Of a DNA stretch of 64,000 nucleotides, positions 48,913-58,121 are shown piece after piece. The notes below the pieces were generated by a model, which saw nothing but the letters and a program-made list of their open reading frames with translations, was not told the origin of the DNA and searched no databases. Every line of letters starts with the position of its first letter. Position 1 is the first letter of the stretch. The DNA lies in assembly GCA_015258265.1 (NCBI GenBank), contig JABZIP010000001.1, positions 1 to 64,000 of the forward strand. Direction: 5' to 3'. Source of the DNA: Clostridiales bacterium. GTDB lineage: Bacteria; Bacillota; Clostridia; Peptostreptococcales; Anaerovoracaceae. Position numbers and translations under genes: made by a program.

Positions 48913-51900
48913 ATGTTAAAGAAAACAGATATCAAGACATTCAAGCCGGGCAAATTGCTCCTTAGCTTGACGCTTGCCCTAGTTTTAATAACACCTTCCT
49001 TTGCAGTGCCTACAGTAGCTCGCGCTGCAACTTTCAAGGATACTAACAAACACTGGGCTCAAGCATACATAGAAAAAGCCGTAGCAAAAGGTCTTGTAAA
49101 AGGCTTTTCCGACGGCACATTCAAACCCGACAAACCCGTTACAAGAGCGGAATTCACCGCTATGGCGAACAGAATGCTCGGAAACACCGGCTATGAAACT
49201 CTGAGATTTTCGGATGTTTCCAGAACAGAGTGGTACTATAACGATGTAGCAAAGGCACTTGCCGCTAATTATGTAGGAGGCTACAACGACGGTACATTCA
49301 AGCCGGAATACCCTGCCACCAGACAAGAAGCTGCTATAATGATTTCTCGTTTCATACCTGTCGCAGGTACAAGAGGCAGTATCTCCGGTTTTAAGGATGC
49401 TTCGACTATCGCAAACTGGGCGAGCGAAGCAGTTGGTAAAGTTGCTGCACGCGGATATCTAAACGGATACGCTGACGGTCAGTTCCATCCAACCGATCCG
49501 ATTACAAGAGCTATGCTTGCAAAGATTCTTTGCGATATTTCAGATAAGGAAGCAATCGTTACTACGCCTACAACTGTAAGTTCAAACGGCACGATGCTTT
49601 CAAATAAAATCTATTCCAACGGCGTTACAATATCGTCTTCGCTTGGAAACGGCAATGCCACTTTATCCAACTGTGTCGTACTTGGAACACTTAACATAAA
49701 CGGCGGTGGAGAAAACAGCGTAAGACTTGACGACTGCCGCATTGCAAATACTGTTATAAGGAAGAGCAGCTCTCCTGTCAGAGTCCTTGCAACTTCCCAC
49801 ACAACTATAGCAAAAGCATCGGTTGCAGAAAATTCTATACTGGAAACTTACGCATTATCCGGCGGTCTTTTCGGTAAAGGATTCGAAAATGTTACAGTAG
49901 AAAGAAATGCTGCAGCTACTTTCAAAGGAAACTTCCCACTTGTAAATGTCGACGGCTACCAAGCAAATGTTACACTGCAAAGCGGAACGATTGAAAAACT
50001 CGAAGCATCTTCATCAGCGACAGACAGCAAAATTAAGCTGGAAAGCAATGCAAGAATCAATACTGCAAATGTAAACGCAAGACTTGCATTTACAGGCGAC
50101 GGTTACATAAACGAATTGAACGCAAAGGCTTCGGGCATTACATATACAAAGAAACCGGGAAGAATCTATACATCAAACGGCGCAAGTCAACCTACCGAGG
50201 ACTTAAATGCAGACCTCGAGGTTAGTGTTTCTCCAAAAGACAAGGAATCTTCCGTTTCACGAAATAGAGATATTGAATTAACTTTCAAGGATGCTATCAG
50301 AACTTCCTCGGACAGAGTTGTAACAGAATCCTATATAAACGACAATATTCATATCAGGAAAGACAGGAAAAACGGTTCTACCGTCGATTTTACCGCGTCG
50401 ATATCCAGCAATAAACGCAAGATTACACTTGATCCCAGATACAATTTCGACGATGATACAACTTACTATGTAGTGATAGACGACAAGTCATTCCAATACG
50501 AAAACGGTACTAAGATTCGTGAGCAGGTTACCTCTTTTTACACAGGAAAAGATAACAAAGTCGGCGATGCCAAATTTACACCCAAAGACGGAGCTAGCAG
50601 AGTGAGCAGAAATGTTAGTCCTACCATTGAATTTGACGATCCTATTGAATTTAGAAACGGCAGTTCGATTGCGACAAACGATTTGAAATTGCAAGAATAT
50701 ATCGTATTCAGAAAGAACAACTCCAGCGGCGCAAGAGTTTCTTTCTCTGCAAGCATTGACCGTTACAAAAAAGTTATCACTATTGAGCCTAACTACAGGC
50801 TGGATGACGGACAAAAATATTACCTTGCTATTCAATCCGGCGACTTCAGATTTACGAAAAATTCTAATTCTGTAAGAGCTGCGTCGGTAACATGGGTTGT
50901 CGGAGATAATTTGTCAGCACCAAGAGTTACAATAGATCCAAGAGATGGAGCAAGCGGCGTTGCACCGTCATCGGATATTATTATTACATTTGACAAAGAA
51001 GTATATAAAAACAAAAACCGTGATTCTATCAACGAATCATATGTTAAAAGCTATATAACGATTAGACACATTGAGGGCAATCGCGATGTTGATTATAATG
51101 TCAGGTCTTTAAATTCTACGAGAATCGTACTTGATCCGAGAGACAATATGCTCGACGGCAACAGCTACCAAGTAACGGTATCGAGTGCTTTCGTTGACAG
51201 AGACTCAAACTCCAACTCAATCACTCGCTCGAAATTTAAAATTGCAGGAAATATCAACCTCGATGCTTTGAATAGCGCTATCAGTGCTGCCGAAGATGCA
51301 AGACGCGGTGTAAAAATTGCGGATTCTGCAGATAAAGTGTTCACCGATCAAGATTTCGTAAATCAAAGCACATGGAATACTTTTGACTCAGCTATCAGGA
51401 CAGCGACGAATGCCAAGTCTACTTCAATCTCTACGCTAAGAGCTGATTTGGCGGCAGAAGATTTAACTAAAGCTACTAAAATCTTTACCGATTCAAAGAA
51501 AAAAGGGACAAAAGTAAAATTAAACGATTCTGCGTTTATCAGTGCAATCAATGTTGCAAAAGCAACGCTTAACGAAACGCAAAGAAGCGAAGACGGGCTT
51601 GACTGCGTTCCCGAAAAGAAATGGGCAAAATCTACCGACTACGATGCTTTCAAAGCGAAAATAGAACTTGCCGAAAGTCGTTCTAAAAAACCTGAAGATT
51701 ACACAGATAACAACCTTGTTGACTATGAAGCTGAAATAAGTACAGCCACCAGTGATTTTAAGATTAAACGCAAAGACGGCTTGAAGCCTGACAAAACAGC
51801 ACTTTCGGAGTTAATCACCACAGCCAGAAATCTAAGAGATTCAACTTTAATTTCTACTGACGGTACTGATGTGCAAACCACCGTAGATTGGACAACGATC

Positions 51901-52056
51901 GAGGCAAAAAGAGATTTTTCAAATGCCATCACATCCGCTGCGAATGTAGAAAGTAATGCCAAAGCGACAAAAGATAATGTCACAGAAGCGGTAAAGTCTC
52001 TAACAGAAGCGGTAAATACATTCAAAGCAAGTTGCCACAAAGGTTCAAAAGTTTAA
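48913..52056 (+). CDS. Large SLH-domain surface protein with Ig-like and helical repeats
   Basis: A 1047-aa exported protein. Signal peptide to about residue 39 (VPTVARAA). Three well-formed SLH repeats at about 40-85 (FSDGTFKPDKPVTRAEFTAM), 98-145 and 155-205. Residues about 225-420 are repetitive and Asn/Gly/Thr-rich, possibly a beta-helix. Three SbsA/Big_5 Ig-like domains follow, opening with VSPKDKESSVSRNRDIELTF (about 436), FTPKDGASRVSRNVSPTIEF and IDPRDGASGVAPSSDIIITF. The end (about 785-1047) is helical with FIVAR-like three-helix units. A stalk-like adhesin or polymer-binding protein is likely. GAGGATTTT precedes the ATG; no partner gene follows. Confidence 0.88.
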   Translation: MLKKTDIKTFKPGKLLLSLTLALVLITPSFAVPTVARAATFKDTNKHWAQAYIEKAVAKGLVKGFSDGTFKPDKPVTRAEFTAMANRMLGNTGYETLRFSDVSRTEWYYNDVAKALAANYVGGYNDGTFKPEYPATRQEAAIMISRFIPVAGTRGSISGFKDASTIANWASEAVGKVAARGYLNGYADGQFHPTDPITRAMLAKILCDISDKEAIVTTPTTVSSNGTMLSNKIYSNGVTISSSLGNGNATLSNCVVLGTLNINGGGENSVRLDDCRIANTVIRKSSSPVRVLATSHTTIAKASVAENSILETYALSGGLFGKGFENVTVERNAAATFKGNFPLVNVDGYQANVTLQSGTIEKLEASSSATDSKIKLESNARINTANVNARLAFTGDGYINELNAKASGITYTKKPGRIYTSNGASQPTEDLNADLEVSVSPKDKESSVSRNRDIELTFKDAIRTSSDRVVTESYINDNIHIRKDRKNGSTVDFTASISSNKRKITLDPRYNFDDDTTYYVVIDDKSFQYENGTKIREQVTSFYTGKDNKVGDAKFTPKDGASRVSRNVSPTIEFDDPIEFRNGSSIATNDLKLQEYIVFRKNNSSGARVSFSASIDRYKKVITIEPNYRLDDGQKYYLAIQSGDFRFTKNSNSVRAASVTWVVGDNLSAPRVTIDPRDGASGVAPSSDIIITFDKEVYKNKNRDSINESYVKSYITIRHIEGNRDVDYNVRSLNSTRIVLDPRDNMLDGNSYQVTVSSAFVDRDSNSNSITRSKFKIAGNINLDALNSAISAAEDARRGVKIADSADKVFTDQDFVNQSTWNTFDSAIRTATNAKSTSISTLRADLAAEDLTKATKIFTDSKKKGTKVKLNDSAFISAINVAKATLNETQRSEDGLDCVPEKKWAKSTDYDAFKAKIELAESRSKKPEDYTDNNLVDYEAEISTATSDFKIKRKDGLKPDKTALSELITTARNLRDSTLISTDGTDVQTTVDWTTIEAKRDFSNAITSAANVESNAKATKDNVTEAVKSLTEAVNTFKASCHKGSKV

Positions 52057-52069
52057 CACGGAAAACAAA

Positions 52070-52100
52070 ATAAAAAAGAGGCTCACCGAGCCTCTTTTTT
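52070..52100. terminator. Bidirectional terminator, left copy of a 31-bp direct repeat
   Basis: Stem AAAAAAGAGGCTC/GAGCCTCTTTTTT with loop ACC, 14 bp after the SLH gene stop. The 31 bases 52070-52100 are identical to 52823-52853. Confidence 0.92.
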
Positions 52101-52164
52101 ATTATATTTGATTCAGTTGCAAATACGCTTTCTCTTAAACTTACGCGCGATAATTTACTTAATG

Positions 52165-52560
52165 TTATAAACTTAATTGTTTCTTTATCGCATCTTGCAG
52201 TAATTGTGAAAAATTGATGTTATGCTCAATAGCAATGCTATTTAACCATGTAGGTAATGTTACAGTACGATTGACCGATTTATTTATGTTCGCATTTCGG
52301 ATTGAAGGCATGTATACATCAATTAAAGTAACCGTTTCTCCTTTTTGCAGTTTTACTCTATTTAGTTGCGACGGAGTCGGTATCTCCTCCTTATCCTCTT
52401 CCAATCCCAGCATCACTACCCCCAGCAACTCTCTGGCAGAAATCAAAGCATCTTGTTCATTCTCTCCACTAGTAGCAACATTCAAATCCGGAAAAATCAC
52501 AGCGATTTCATCGTCTTCGTAGTTAAATATCGCAGGATAGAAATATCTTTCTGTCTTCAT
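52165..52560 (-). CDS. hicB: HicB antitoxin
   Basis: HicB binds the HicA toxin and represses the operon. ATG 52560 gives 131 aa; AGAGGT lies 6-7 bases upstream. Residues about 1-70 form the RNase H-like HicB fold (YPAIFNYEDDEIAVIFPDLNVATSGENEQDALISA split in the sequence), and residues about 95-131 a ribbon-helix-helix (NRTVTLPTWLNSIA then INFSQLLQDAIKKQL) for DNA binding. It starts 4 bp after hicA. Confidence 0.92.
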   Translation of the reverse strand: MKTERYFYPAIFNYEDDEIAVIFPDLNVATSGENEQDALISARELLGVVMLGLEEDKEEIPTPSQLNRVKLQKGETVTLIDVYMPSIRNANINKSVNRTVTLPTWLNSIAIEHNINFSQLLQDAIKKQLSL

Positions 52561-52564
52561 AGCT

Positions 52565-52771
52565 TTACCTCTTTTCATCAAATATTATTCCCGATTGCTT
52601 CTCAATACTTTTTAATGTTTTTATAGGAATATCCTTATCAGGATGCTTAATCGTCGTTCTTCCTCTTTTTTCTGTATGTTTGAATTGATAATGACTGCCA
52701 ACTACATTTACAAGATACCAACCATCCTTTTCCAATATGGATATAATCTCTCTGGATGAGTAACTTTTCAT
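52565..52771 (-). CDS. hicA: HicA mRNA interferase toxin
   Basis: HicA cleaves translated mRNA. The 68-aa protein is a double-stranded-RNA-binding-like fold: SSREIISILEKDGWYLVNVVGSHYQFKH split over residues 5-32, with the catalytic His in GSHYQF (about 27), then TTIKHPDKDIPIKTLKSIEKQSG. The size is typical. GGGAGG precedes the ATG. It is transcribed before hicB, the classical order. Confidence 0.92.
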   Translation of the reverse strand: MKSYSSREIISILEKDGWYLVNVVGSHYQFKHTEKRGRTTIKHPDKDIPIKTLKSIEKQSGIIFDEKR

Positions 52772-52791
52772 TGCAATCCTCCCGTAATTTT

Positions 52792-52820
52792 ATGATAACA
52801 AATATAAAAGTGTTTGTCAA
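52792..52820 (-). promoter_or_regulatory. Promoter of hicA-hicB
   Basis: Minus-strand consensus TTGACA (52815-52820) and TATCAT (52792-52797, 5 of 6), 17-base spacer; the hicA ATG is about 20 bases further. Confidence 0.75.
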
Positions 52821-52822
52821 CG

Positions 52823-52853
52823 ATAAAAAAGAGGCTCACCGAGCCTCTTTTTT
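52823..52853. terminator. Bidirectional terminator, right copy of a 31-bp direct repeat
   Basis: Identical to 52070-52100. It lies 32 bp after the brnQ stop on the minus strand and would end brnQ transcripts; it also shields hicA from upstream transcription. Confidence 0.92.
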
Positions 52854-52885
52854 CAGTGTTTTTAATTAACTTGTCAAGCAAACTT

Positions 52886-54226
52886 TTAACCTTTGATTTG
52901 CTTTTCTTCTTTTTTGATGAAGTTTACAAATGGCAACATTCCTATCAGACAGCCTATTACCGCAGGTATTACCCAGCCAAGTCCCTTGTCGAAGAAAGGT
53001 ACACTTTCAGCAAGCGTTGTAACAGTACCTAGATTAACATCTACCATTTTTAACGCAAAGAATATGCCGCTTACAAACGAGAACACTACTGCAAGAGCAT
53101 AAGGCTCATGCTTATCGCCTATGAATTTCTTCAAGAAGGACATTAGCACAAGTGCTATTGCCGGCGGATATACCATTACAAGTGCAGGCACTGTAATCTT
53201 TATAAGCGATGCCAGTCCTACATTTGCTATCGCAAAACCGAACAAACATACCGCGATAAGTATATTCCTATAAGAGAACTGCGGGAAGTTTGTATGGAAA
53301 TAATCAGCAAACGATGTTGCAAGTCCTATCGCCGTAGTCAAACAGGCAAGTAGCACCGCTATTCCCAAAACCAAATTTCCGTAACCGCCAAGCAATTGGT
53401 GAACAGCGTAATTCAAAAGCTCCGCACCGCTTGGGAACGCTTCCATTTTCGAAGTTTGCGCTCCAACATAGCCTAGTGCCAAATACACAACCGCCATACC
53501 TATTCCGGAAAAAATTCCTGCATAAAGAGTATATTTTGCTATATTCTTAGGTTGCTGAACTCCAAGGTTTTTGACAGAGTCTATTACTACGATTGCAAAC
53601 GCAAGTGCCGCAAGTCCGTCAAGTGCAAGATATCCTTCTATCATTCCCTTGAAGAACGGTATTTTTTCATAATCAGCCGTTTGTGCAGGTCCTATCTCTC
53701 CAACTGGATTTATTAGCGAAACCACAAATATTACCGCTATGGAAATCAAAAGTATCGGTGTCAATATGCTTCCTACAATGCTAACCAATTTGGCAGGGTT
53801 AATGCAAATAAAGTAAGTTGCTATGAAGAATAATGCCGAAAATGCAAATAGGAATATCCTTGTATCTGCGCCCTCAGGTAGGAACGGCACTGCCGCCATT
53901 GAAAACGATGTTGCCGCAGTTCTCGGAATAGCGAATAGCGGTCCTATTAGCAAATATATTACCATACCCATAAACAACGCAAATTTTGGACTTACGAGAT
54001 GCGCTAAATCATCCAGCTTTGTACCAACCATTACGATTGCAGCGATACCCAGTATTGAAAGTCCTGCGTCAGTAACAACAAATCCTAAAGTTGCTACAAA
54101 AAAGTTTGTTCCCGAAAGTTGTCCGAGTCCGGGCGGAAATATCATATTTCCTGCTCCGAAGAACATGGCAAACAGCATCATTGAAAGCGACATCAATTTG
54201 CCAAAACTCAATTTCTCCTGATTCAT
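52886..54226 (-). CDS. brnQ: Branched-chain amino acid carrier BrnQ
   Basis: Sodium- or proton-coupled uptake of Leu, Ile and Val. The 446-aa protein has twelve hydrophobic segments and the family start SLSMMLFAMFFGAGNMIFPPGLG (residues about 13-35); FAIVVIDSVKNLGV and LACLTTAIGLATSFADYF are also typical. It lies 41 bp after uraA on the same strand with no clear terminator between, so readthrough from uraA is possible. Confidence 0.94.
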   Translation of the reverse strand: MNQEKLSFGKLMSLSMMLFAMFFGAGNMIFPPGLGQLSGTNFFVATLGFVVTDAGLSILGIAAIVMVGTKLDDLAHLVSPKFALFMGMVIYLLIGPLFAIPRTAATSFSMAAVPFLPEGADTRIFLFAFSALFFIATYFICINPAKLVSIVGSILTPILLISIAVIFVVSLINPVGEIGPAQTADYEKIPFFKGMIEGYLALDGLAALAFAIVVIDSVKNLGVQQPKNIAKYTLYAGIFSGIGMAVVYLALGYVGAQTSKMEAFPSGAELLNYAVHQLLGGYGNLVLGIAVLLACLTTAIGLATSFADYFHTNFPQFSYRNILIAVCLFGFAIANVGLASLIKITVPALVMVYPPAIALVLMSFLKKFIGDKHEPYALAVVFSFVSGIFFALKMVDVNLGTVTTLAESVPFFDKGLGWVIPAVIGCLIGMLPFVNFIKKEEKQIKG

Positions 54227-54267
54227 TTTTTTCTCCTCTTTTCTGCATCCCCGATGTAGGGTAAATG

Positions 54268-55602
54268 CTAATCTATTTGATCTTTTTCCTCTTTGTCATT
54301 TACTATACCTAAGCGGTCAAATATGCTGAACAGCAAACTTAAAAGCATTCCCACTACGCAAGCCAGCACCATTCCTTTTAACTGTATCCCCCCAAAATTC
54401 AGTGAAACGCCCGAAAGTCCCGTAACAAATATGATCGATGTAAGTGTCAAATTTCTGGCTTTACCGTAATTGACTTTTGAATCTACCATAATTCGTATTC
54501 CGGAAGCTCCTATCATTCCGTAAAGTAAGAATGAAATTCCGCCTATTACAGGGTTTGGAATAGTCTTGATAAGCTCCGTCAAAACTCCCATAAACGAGCA
54601 GACTATCGAAAGTATAGCAGCTCCTGCTATTACGCGCACGCTATACACCTTCGTAACCGCCATGACTCCTATATTTTCTCCGTAGGTGGTAGTAGGAACC
54701 GAACCGATAAATCCCGAAAGCATCGTTGATAAATTGTCGCCGAGCAAACTTCTATGAAGTCCGGGATCTTTTATCAAATCTTTTCCGATTACCTTGCTTG
54801 TAACTATCTGGTGGCCTATGTGTTCGGATGTAATGACTAAAAGGACCGGAAGAAGCATTATGACAGCTTCAGCCTTAAAATGCGGCACCGAGAAATTCGG
54901 AATACTGAAAAGCGGTGCTGAAACGACTGACGAAAAATCAAGCCTGCCACACGCAAATGTCGCTAAATAACCCGCGACTATTGCGATAAGTATCGGTATT
55001 ACCGAAAGAAAGCCTCTAAAGAGAACCGTTCCCAGCACTGCCACAGCGACAGTTACCAAAAAAATTACCACATTTGTCGGATCCACAGGTGTAATAACCT
55101 TTTCAAAGAAATCCGTACCGTCTACACTATTGTAGCTCACCTGCTCAAACAGTCCTGCCGTACTTGCCGCAGTTCCTGCAAGTTCAAGCCCGATTAGTGC
55201 GACTACAGGTCCCATTGCTGCAGGCGGAAGCACTACATTTATCCAATCCGAACCGAATTTTTGTATAATCAGAGCAAGTATACATCCCGCAAAGCCTACC
55301 GCAACGAATCCGCCAAGTGCGTACGAATACCCGTCAGCAAACCCATACTTCGCAATCAAAGCTGTAACAGGTGCAATAAATGCAAAACTCGATCCGAGGT
55401 ATGCCGGAGCTTTGCCTTTCGTAATTAGCATAAACAGCAAAGTTCCAACTCCATTCATGAATAAAACAACCGACGGATTCATACCGAATATGAACGGAAC
55501 CAATACCGAAGCTCCAAACATCGCAAACATATGCTGGATGCTTAACGGTACCAGCAAAGAAACCGGTACTTTATCCTGAACCTGAATTATTCTTTTTTCC
55601 AT
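54268..55602 (-). CDS. uraA: Uracil/xanthine permease (NCS2 family)
   Basis: Nucleobase:cation symporter of 444 aa from ATG 55602 (GGAGG 5 bases upstream; the TTG four codons earlier is not used). The N-terminus SLQHMFAMFGASVLVPFIFG-like pattern (here SIQHMFAMFGASVLVPFI), the SSFAFIAPVTAL segment and STMLSGFIGSVPTTTYGENIGVM mark the UraA group. Fourteen hydrophobic segments are expected. There is no PyrR-type attenuator in the short leader. Confidence 0.92.
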   Translation of the reverse strand: MEKRIIQVQDKVPVSLLVPLSIQHMFAMFGASVLVPFIFGMNPSVVLFMNGVGTLLFMLITKGKAPAYLGSSFAFIAPVTALIAKYGFADGYSYALGGFVAVGFAGCILALIIQKFGSDWINVVLPPAAMGPVVALIGLELAGTAASTAGLFEQVSYNSVDGTDFFEKVITPVDPTNVVIFLVTVAVAVLGTVLFRGFLSVIPILIAIVAGYLATFACGRLDFSSVVSAPLFSIPNFSVPHFKAEAVIMLLPVLLVITSEHIGHQIVTSKVIGKDLIKDPGLHRSLLGDNLSTMLSGFIGSVPTTTYGENIGVMAVTKVYSVRVIAGAAILSIVCSFMGVLTELIKTIPNPVIGGISFLLYGMIGASGIRIMVDSKVNYGKARNLTLTSIIFVTGLSGVSLNFGGIQLKGMVLACVVGMLLSLLFSIFDRLGIVNDKEEKDQID

Positions 55603-55624
55603 GATTTCCTCCAAATCCTCACTT

Positions 55625-55653
55625 AGTATAGCACCTTTATTTATTCAATGCAA
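55625..55653 (-). promoter_or_regulatory. Promoter of uraA
   Basis: Minus-strand TTGCAT (55648-55653) and TATACT (55625-55630), 17-base spacer. The start point would lie only about 15 bases before the ATG. Confidence 0.5.
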
Positions 55654-55718
55654 TACTTTTTTGTGAAAAATATTAAAAAAGTTTTTAAAAAATTGTTTTT
55701 GTAAATAACAAGTTGTGA

Positions 55719-56435
55719 TTATCCTCCAATTAAATGCTCAATAACCTCGCTTGCCAGAAACATTCCTGCAACTGCAGGTACAATCACCATACTCGCAGGT
55801 GCCCCTCGCTCTTCCTTTGCATCGGCTGCTCTATACACGCTCGTATCAACAGGTTCTTCGTCCGATGCTACAACTTTTAAGCAGTCAATCTCCAGCTTGC
55901 GAAGCTCTTTTCTCATTCTTTTGGCAAGCGGACAATTCACCGTACTATAAACATCGCACACACGAACGCATTCAGGATGTAAACGATTCCCCATACCCAT
56001 ACTGCTGATAATCGGTGTTCCGACTTCTTTGCAACGCTTGACAAGCTCGAGCTTTGCGCTTAAACTGTCCACTGCGTCTATCACATAATCGTATGCTGTA
56101 AAGTCAAATTCGCCTGCGGTGTCCCGCGAAAAAAATATCTTTTTTAGCGTAATATCAATATTCGGGTTTATGTCTTTTACACGCTTTCCAAGTGCCCCTA
56201 CTTTCGACTCTCCTATGGTGCTGCGTAATGCCACAATTTGCCTGTTGAGATTGCTTTCCTCAACTTCATCGGCATCAATAAGTACTAAACTTCCAACCGC
56301 TGAACGCGCAAGTGCCTCTACAGCAAACCCTCCAACACCACCTACACCGAAAACTGCCACCTTAGCATTTTGCAATTTCACAAGTGCCTCTTGACCAATT
56401 AACATTTTACTTCTTTTTTGCCAATCACAATTCAT
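55719..56435 (-). CDS. tcdA: tRNA threonylcarbamoyladenosine dehydratase (TcdA/ThiF family)
   Basis: Forms cyclic t6A at position 37 of tRNAs with ATP. The 238-aa E1-like protein has the nucleotide-binding VFGVGGVGGFAVEALARSAVG (about 28), LIDADEVEESNLNRQ (about 51), DAVDSLSAKLEL (about 120) and SMGMGNRLHPECVRVCDV; TcdA-type ending GAPASMVIVPAVAGMFLASEVI. ThiF and MoeB relatives are longer and carry more Cys pairs. It stands between the GntR unit and uraA. Confidence 0.9.
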   Translation of the reverse strand: MNCDWQKRSKMLIGQEALVKLQNAKVAVFGVGGVGGFAVEALARSAVGSLVLIDADEVEESNLNRQIVALRSTIGESKVGALGKRVKDINPNIDITLKKIFFSRDTAGEFDFTAYDYVIDAVDSLSAKLELVKRCKEVGTPIISSMGMGNRLHPECVRVCDVYSTVNCPLAKRMRKELRKLEIDCLKVVASDEEPVDTSVYRAADAKEERGAPASMVIVPAVAGMFLASEVIEHLIGG

Positions 56436-56495
56436 TTACTTTCGCTCTTTTCGCTTTTATAAAAACTGTAATAATTTTCTATTTGGATAAAACCG

Positions 56496-56521
56496 CAAAA
56501 ATACCCCCTGCCATCAGGCAG
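56496..56521 (-). terminator. Terminator of the tadA-ispE-GntR operon
   Basis: Minus-strand stem CTGCC/GGCAG with a four-base loop (56508-56521), followed by GGGG and a T-rich run. Confidence 0.55.
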
Positions 56522-56532
56522 AAGGTAACTGC

Positions 56533-57180
56533 TTACCCTTTAATTTTTTCTTTGATGCTGCGTAGGTGTTTTTCTGCAGCTTTTCTTGCCGCCTCACCAT
56601 TTCCTTGAGAAAGCGCTTTCAAAATTCTCTCATGCTCGCTCGGCATCTTTTCCGCTCTTGTATTGTCGTTGTAATACATGTACCTAAAGCGAAGTGCTAT
56701 TTCCTGTAACGGTTCTATCAGTTGACAAAGAGTTCTATTGTGGCTGGCTTCGACAACCTGCTTGTGAAATTTAGCATCAAGCACTATCATATCCTCTACA
56801 TCACCCGACTTCACTGCTTTTTGATATTCGTTTTCCGTCTGCAACAGCGCATCTAATTGTTCCTGCGTGATTCTGTTTGCTGCAAGTTGTGCAGCCATGC
56901 TTTCCATTAATTCCCTGACCTCTAAGATTTCAATCATATCTTCAACAGAAACCTTAGCTGCATAAGCACCGTGTCTAGGTTCAATATTTACAAGACCTTC
57001 TTTTTCCAGTCTACGAATTGCTTCTCTTACAGGCGTTCTGCTAACTCCCATTTTGTCGGCAAGCTCAACTTCCAAAAGCCTTGTTCCCGGCAAAATTTTA
57101 CCTGTTAATATTCCCATTTTTAAATCATCATAAATTATATCCCGCAATGGTTTATGATGCTGCGCATTCAAATCTAACAT
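56533..57180 (-). CDS. GntR-family regulator, FadR/FCD subfamily
   Basis: A 215-aa regulator from ATG 57180 (GGAGG 7 bases upstream; an ATG at 57186 touches the GGAGG). The winged helix covers residues about 6-72 (PGTRLLEVELADKMGVSRTPVREAIRRL), the FCD ligand domain about 75-210 with the metal-binding Asp and His residues (LDAKFHKQVVEASHN, SEHERILKAL). Such proteins sense organic acids or sugar acids; the ligand is unknown. It is cotranscribed with ispE, and the first genes of the operon give no hint of a target. Confidence 0.88.
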   Translation of the reverse strand: MLDLNAQHHKPLRDIIYDDLKMGILTGKILPGTRLLEVELADKMGVSRTPVREAIRRLEKEGLVNIEPRHGAYAAKVSVEDMIEILEVRELMESMAAQLAANRITQEQLDALLQTENEYQKAVKSGDVEDMIVLDAKFHKQVVEASHNRTLCQLIEPLQEIALRFRYMYYNDNTRAEKMPSEHERILKALSQGNGEAARKAAEKHLRSIKEKIKG

Positions 57181-57182
57181 TT

Positions 57183-58121
57183 TCATTCCTCCTTTTTCAG
57201 CGTAAATGTATCAATTACTTCTACATTCTTTAATTTTTCAAAATCGAAATCCAATTTTTTATTTCGATTGTACAATGCAAATATTGTAGGTCCGCTACCG
57301 CTCATCAACACCGTTTTCGCACCAAATTGCTGCGAAACATAGCGTTTAAGCTCATGTACCTGCGGATAGCGCTCCAGTGTATACGCTTCAAGCACATTTC
57401 CCGCACTTTCCGCCAGAACATCAATATCCTCTTCTTGTAACGCCAATACAATCTTTTCTATATCGGGCGCTTCAAACTTTTCAGCATCAAGCTCGTCAAG
57501 TCCCGTATACACTTCTTTTGTCGAAACTTCTAAATTCGGTTTAAACAAAAGCAATTTACATGCAATTGAATTAAGCGGTGCAAGTTCTTCTCCGATACCG
57601 CGTGCGCGCATACATACCGATGCTCTTTTTTTTTCTTCATCACTCAGCTTATCAAATATCTCCCTGTTGCCTAGAGCATTTGCATAAACGCAAAACGGTA
57701 TATCCGCCCCTACAGTTGCTCCTATCTCCGCCAATTCGTCGAGATTTAATCTAATATCGAGCAATTCGTTTAACGCGAGTAAAACTGCAGCCGCATCGCT
57801 GCTGCCACCTGCAAGTCCTGCCGCTGCAGGTATCCTTTTTTCAAGTCCGATCCGTACATCGGCTTTCAAGGTCATATGGCTAAGAAGCCTATCTGCAGCT
57901 TTGTAAGCTATATTTTCACAGTCTTTTGGTATGTTATCTGCGCCGACGCATTCAATCTCAATGCGCATTTGCGCACTCGGCGCTGCCGATATGCGGAGCT
58001 TATCACAAAGCTCAATAGCATGCATAACCATATCTACCCTGTGATAACCGGTTTCTAACCTTTCAAAAACATTAATTCCTAAATTTATTTTTGCAAATGC
58101 GCAAAGTTCTAAACTGCGCAT
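57183..58121 (-). CDS. ispE: 4-diphosphocytidyl-2-C-methyl-D-erythritol kinase
   Basis: Fourth step of the MEP isoprenoid pathway. A GHMP kinase of 312 aa with FAKINLGINVFERLETGYHRVD (residue 9; catalytic Lys-type region), IPAAAGLAGGSSDAAAVL split near 97-113 (ATP loop), and VLMSGSGPTIFALY (about 272). Its start shares one base with the stop of the Big_5 gene and its TGA lies 2 bp before the GntR start. Confidence 0.95.
   Translation of the reverse strand: MRSLELCAFAKINLGINVFERLETGYHRVDMVMHAIELCDKLRISAAPSAQMRIEIECVGADNIPKDCENIAYKAADRLLSHMTLKADVRIGLEKRIPAAAGLAGGSSDAAAVLLALNELLDIRLNLDELAEIGATVGADIPFCVYANALGNREIFDKLSDEEKKRASVCMRARGIGEELAPLNSIACKLLLFKPNLEVSTKEVYTGLDELDAEKFEAPDIEKIVLALQEEDIDVLAESAGNVLEAYTLERYPQVHELKRYVSQQFGAKTVLMSGSGPTIFALYNRNKKLDFDFEKLKNVEVIDTFTLKKEE

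Larger units (their letters stand above)
52101..52822. mobile_element. HicAB toxin-antitoxin cassette between duplicated terminators
   Basis: The 722 bp between two perfect 31-bp repeats hold hicA, hicB and their promoter. The -35 box of the hicA promoter is 2 bp from the right repeat; 64 bp separate the hicB stop from the left repeat. No recombinase gene is present. Inferred to be an insertion between the SLH gene and the convergent brnQ gene. Confidence 0.6.
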
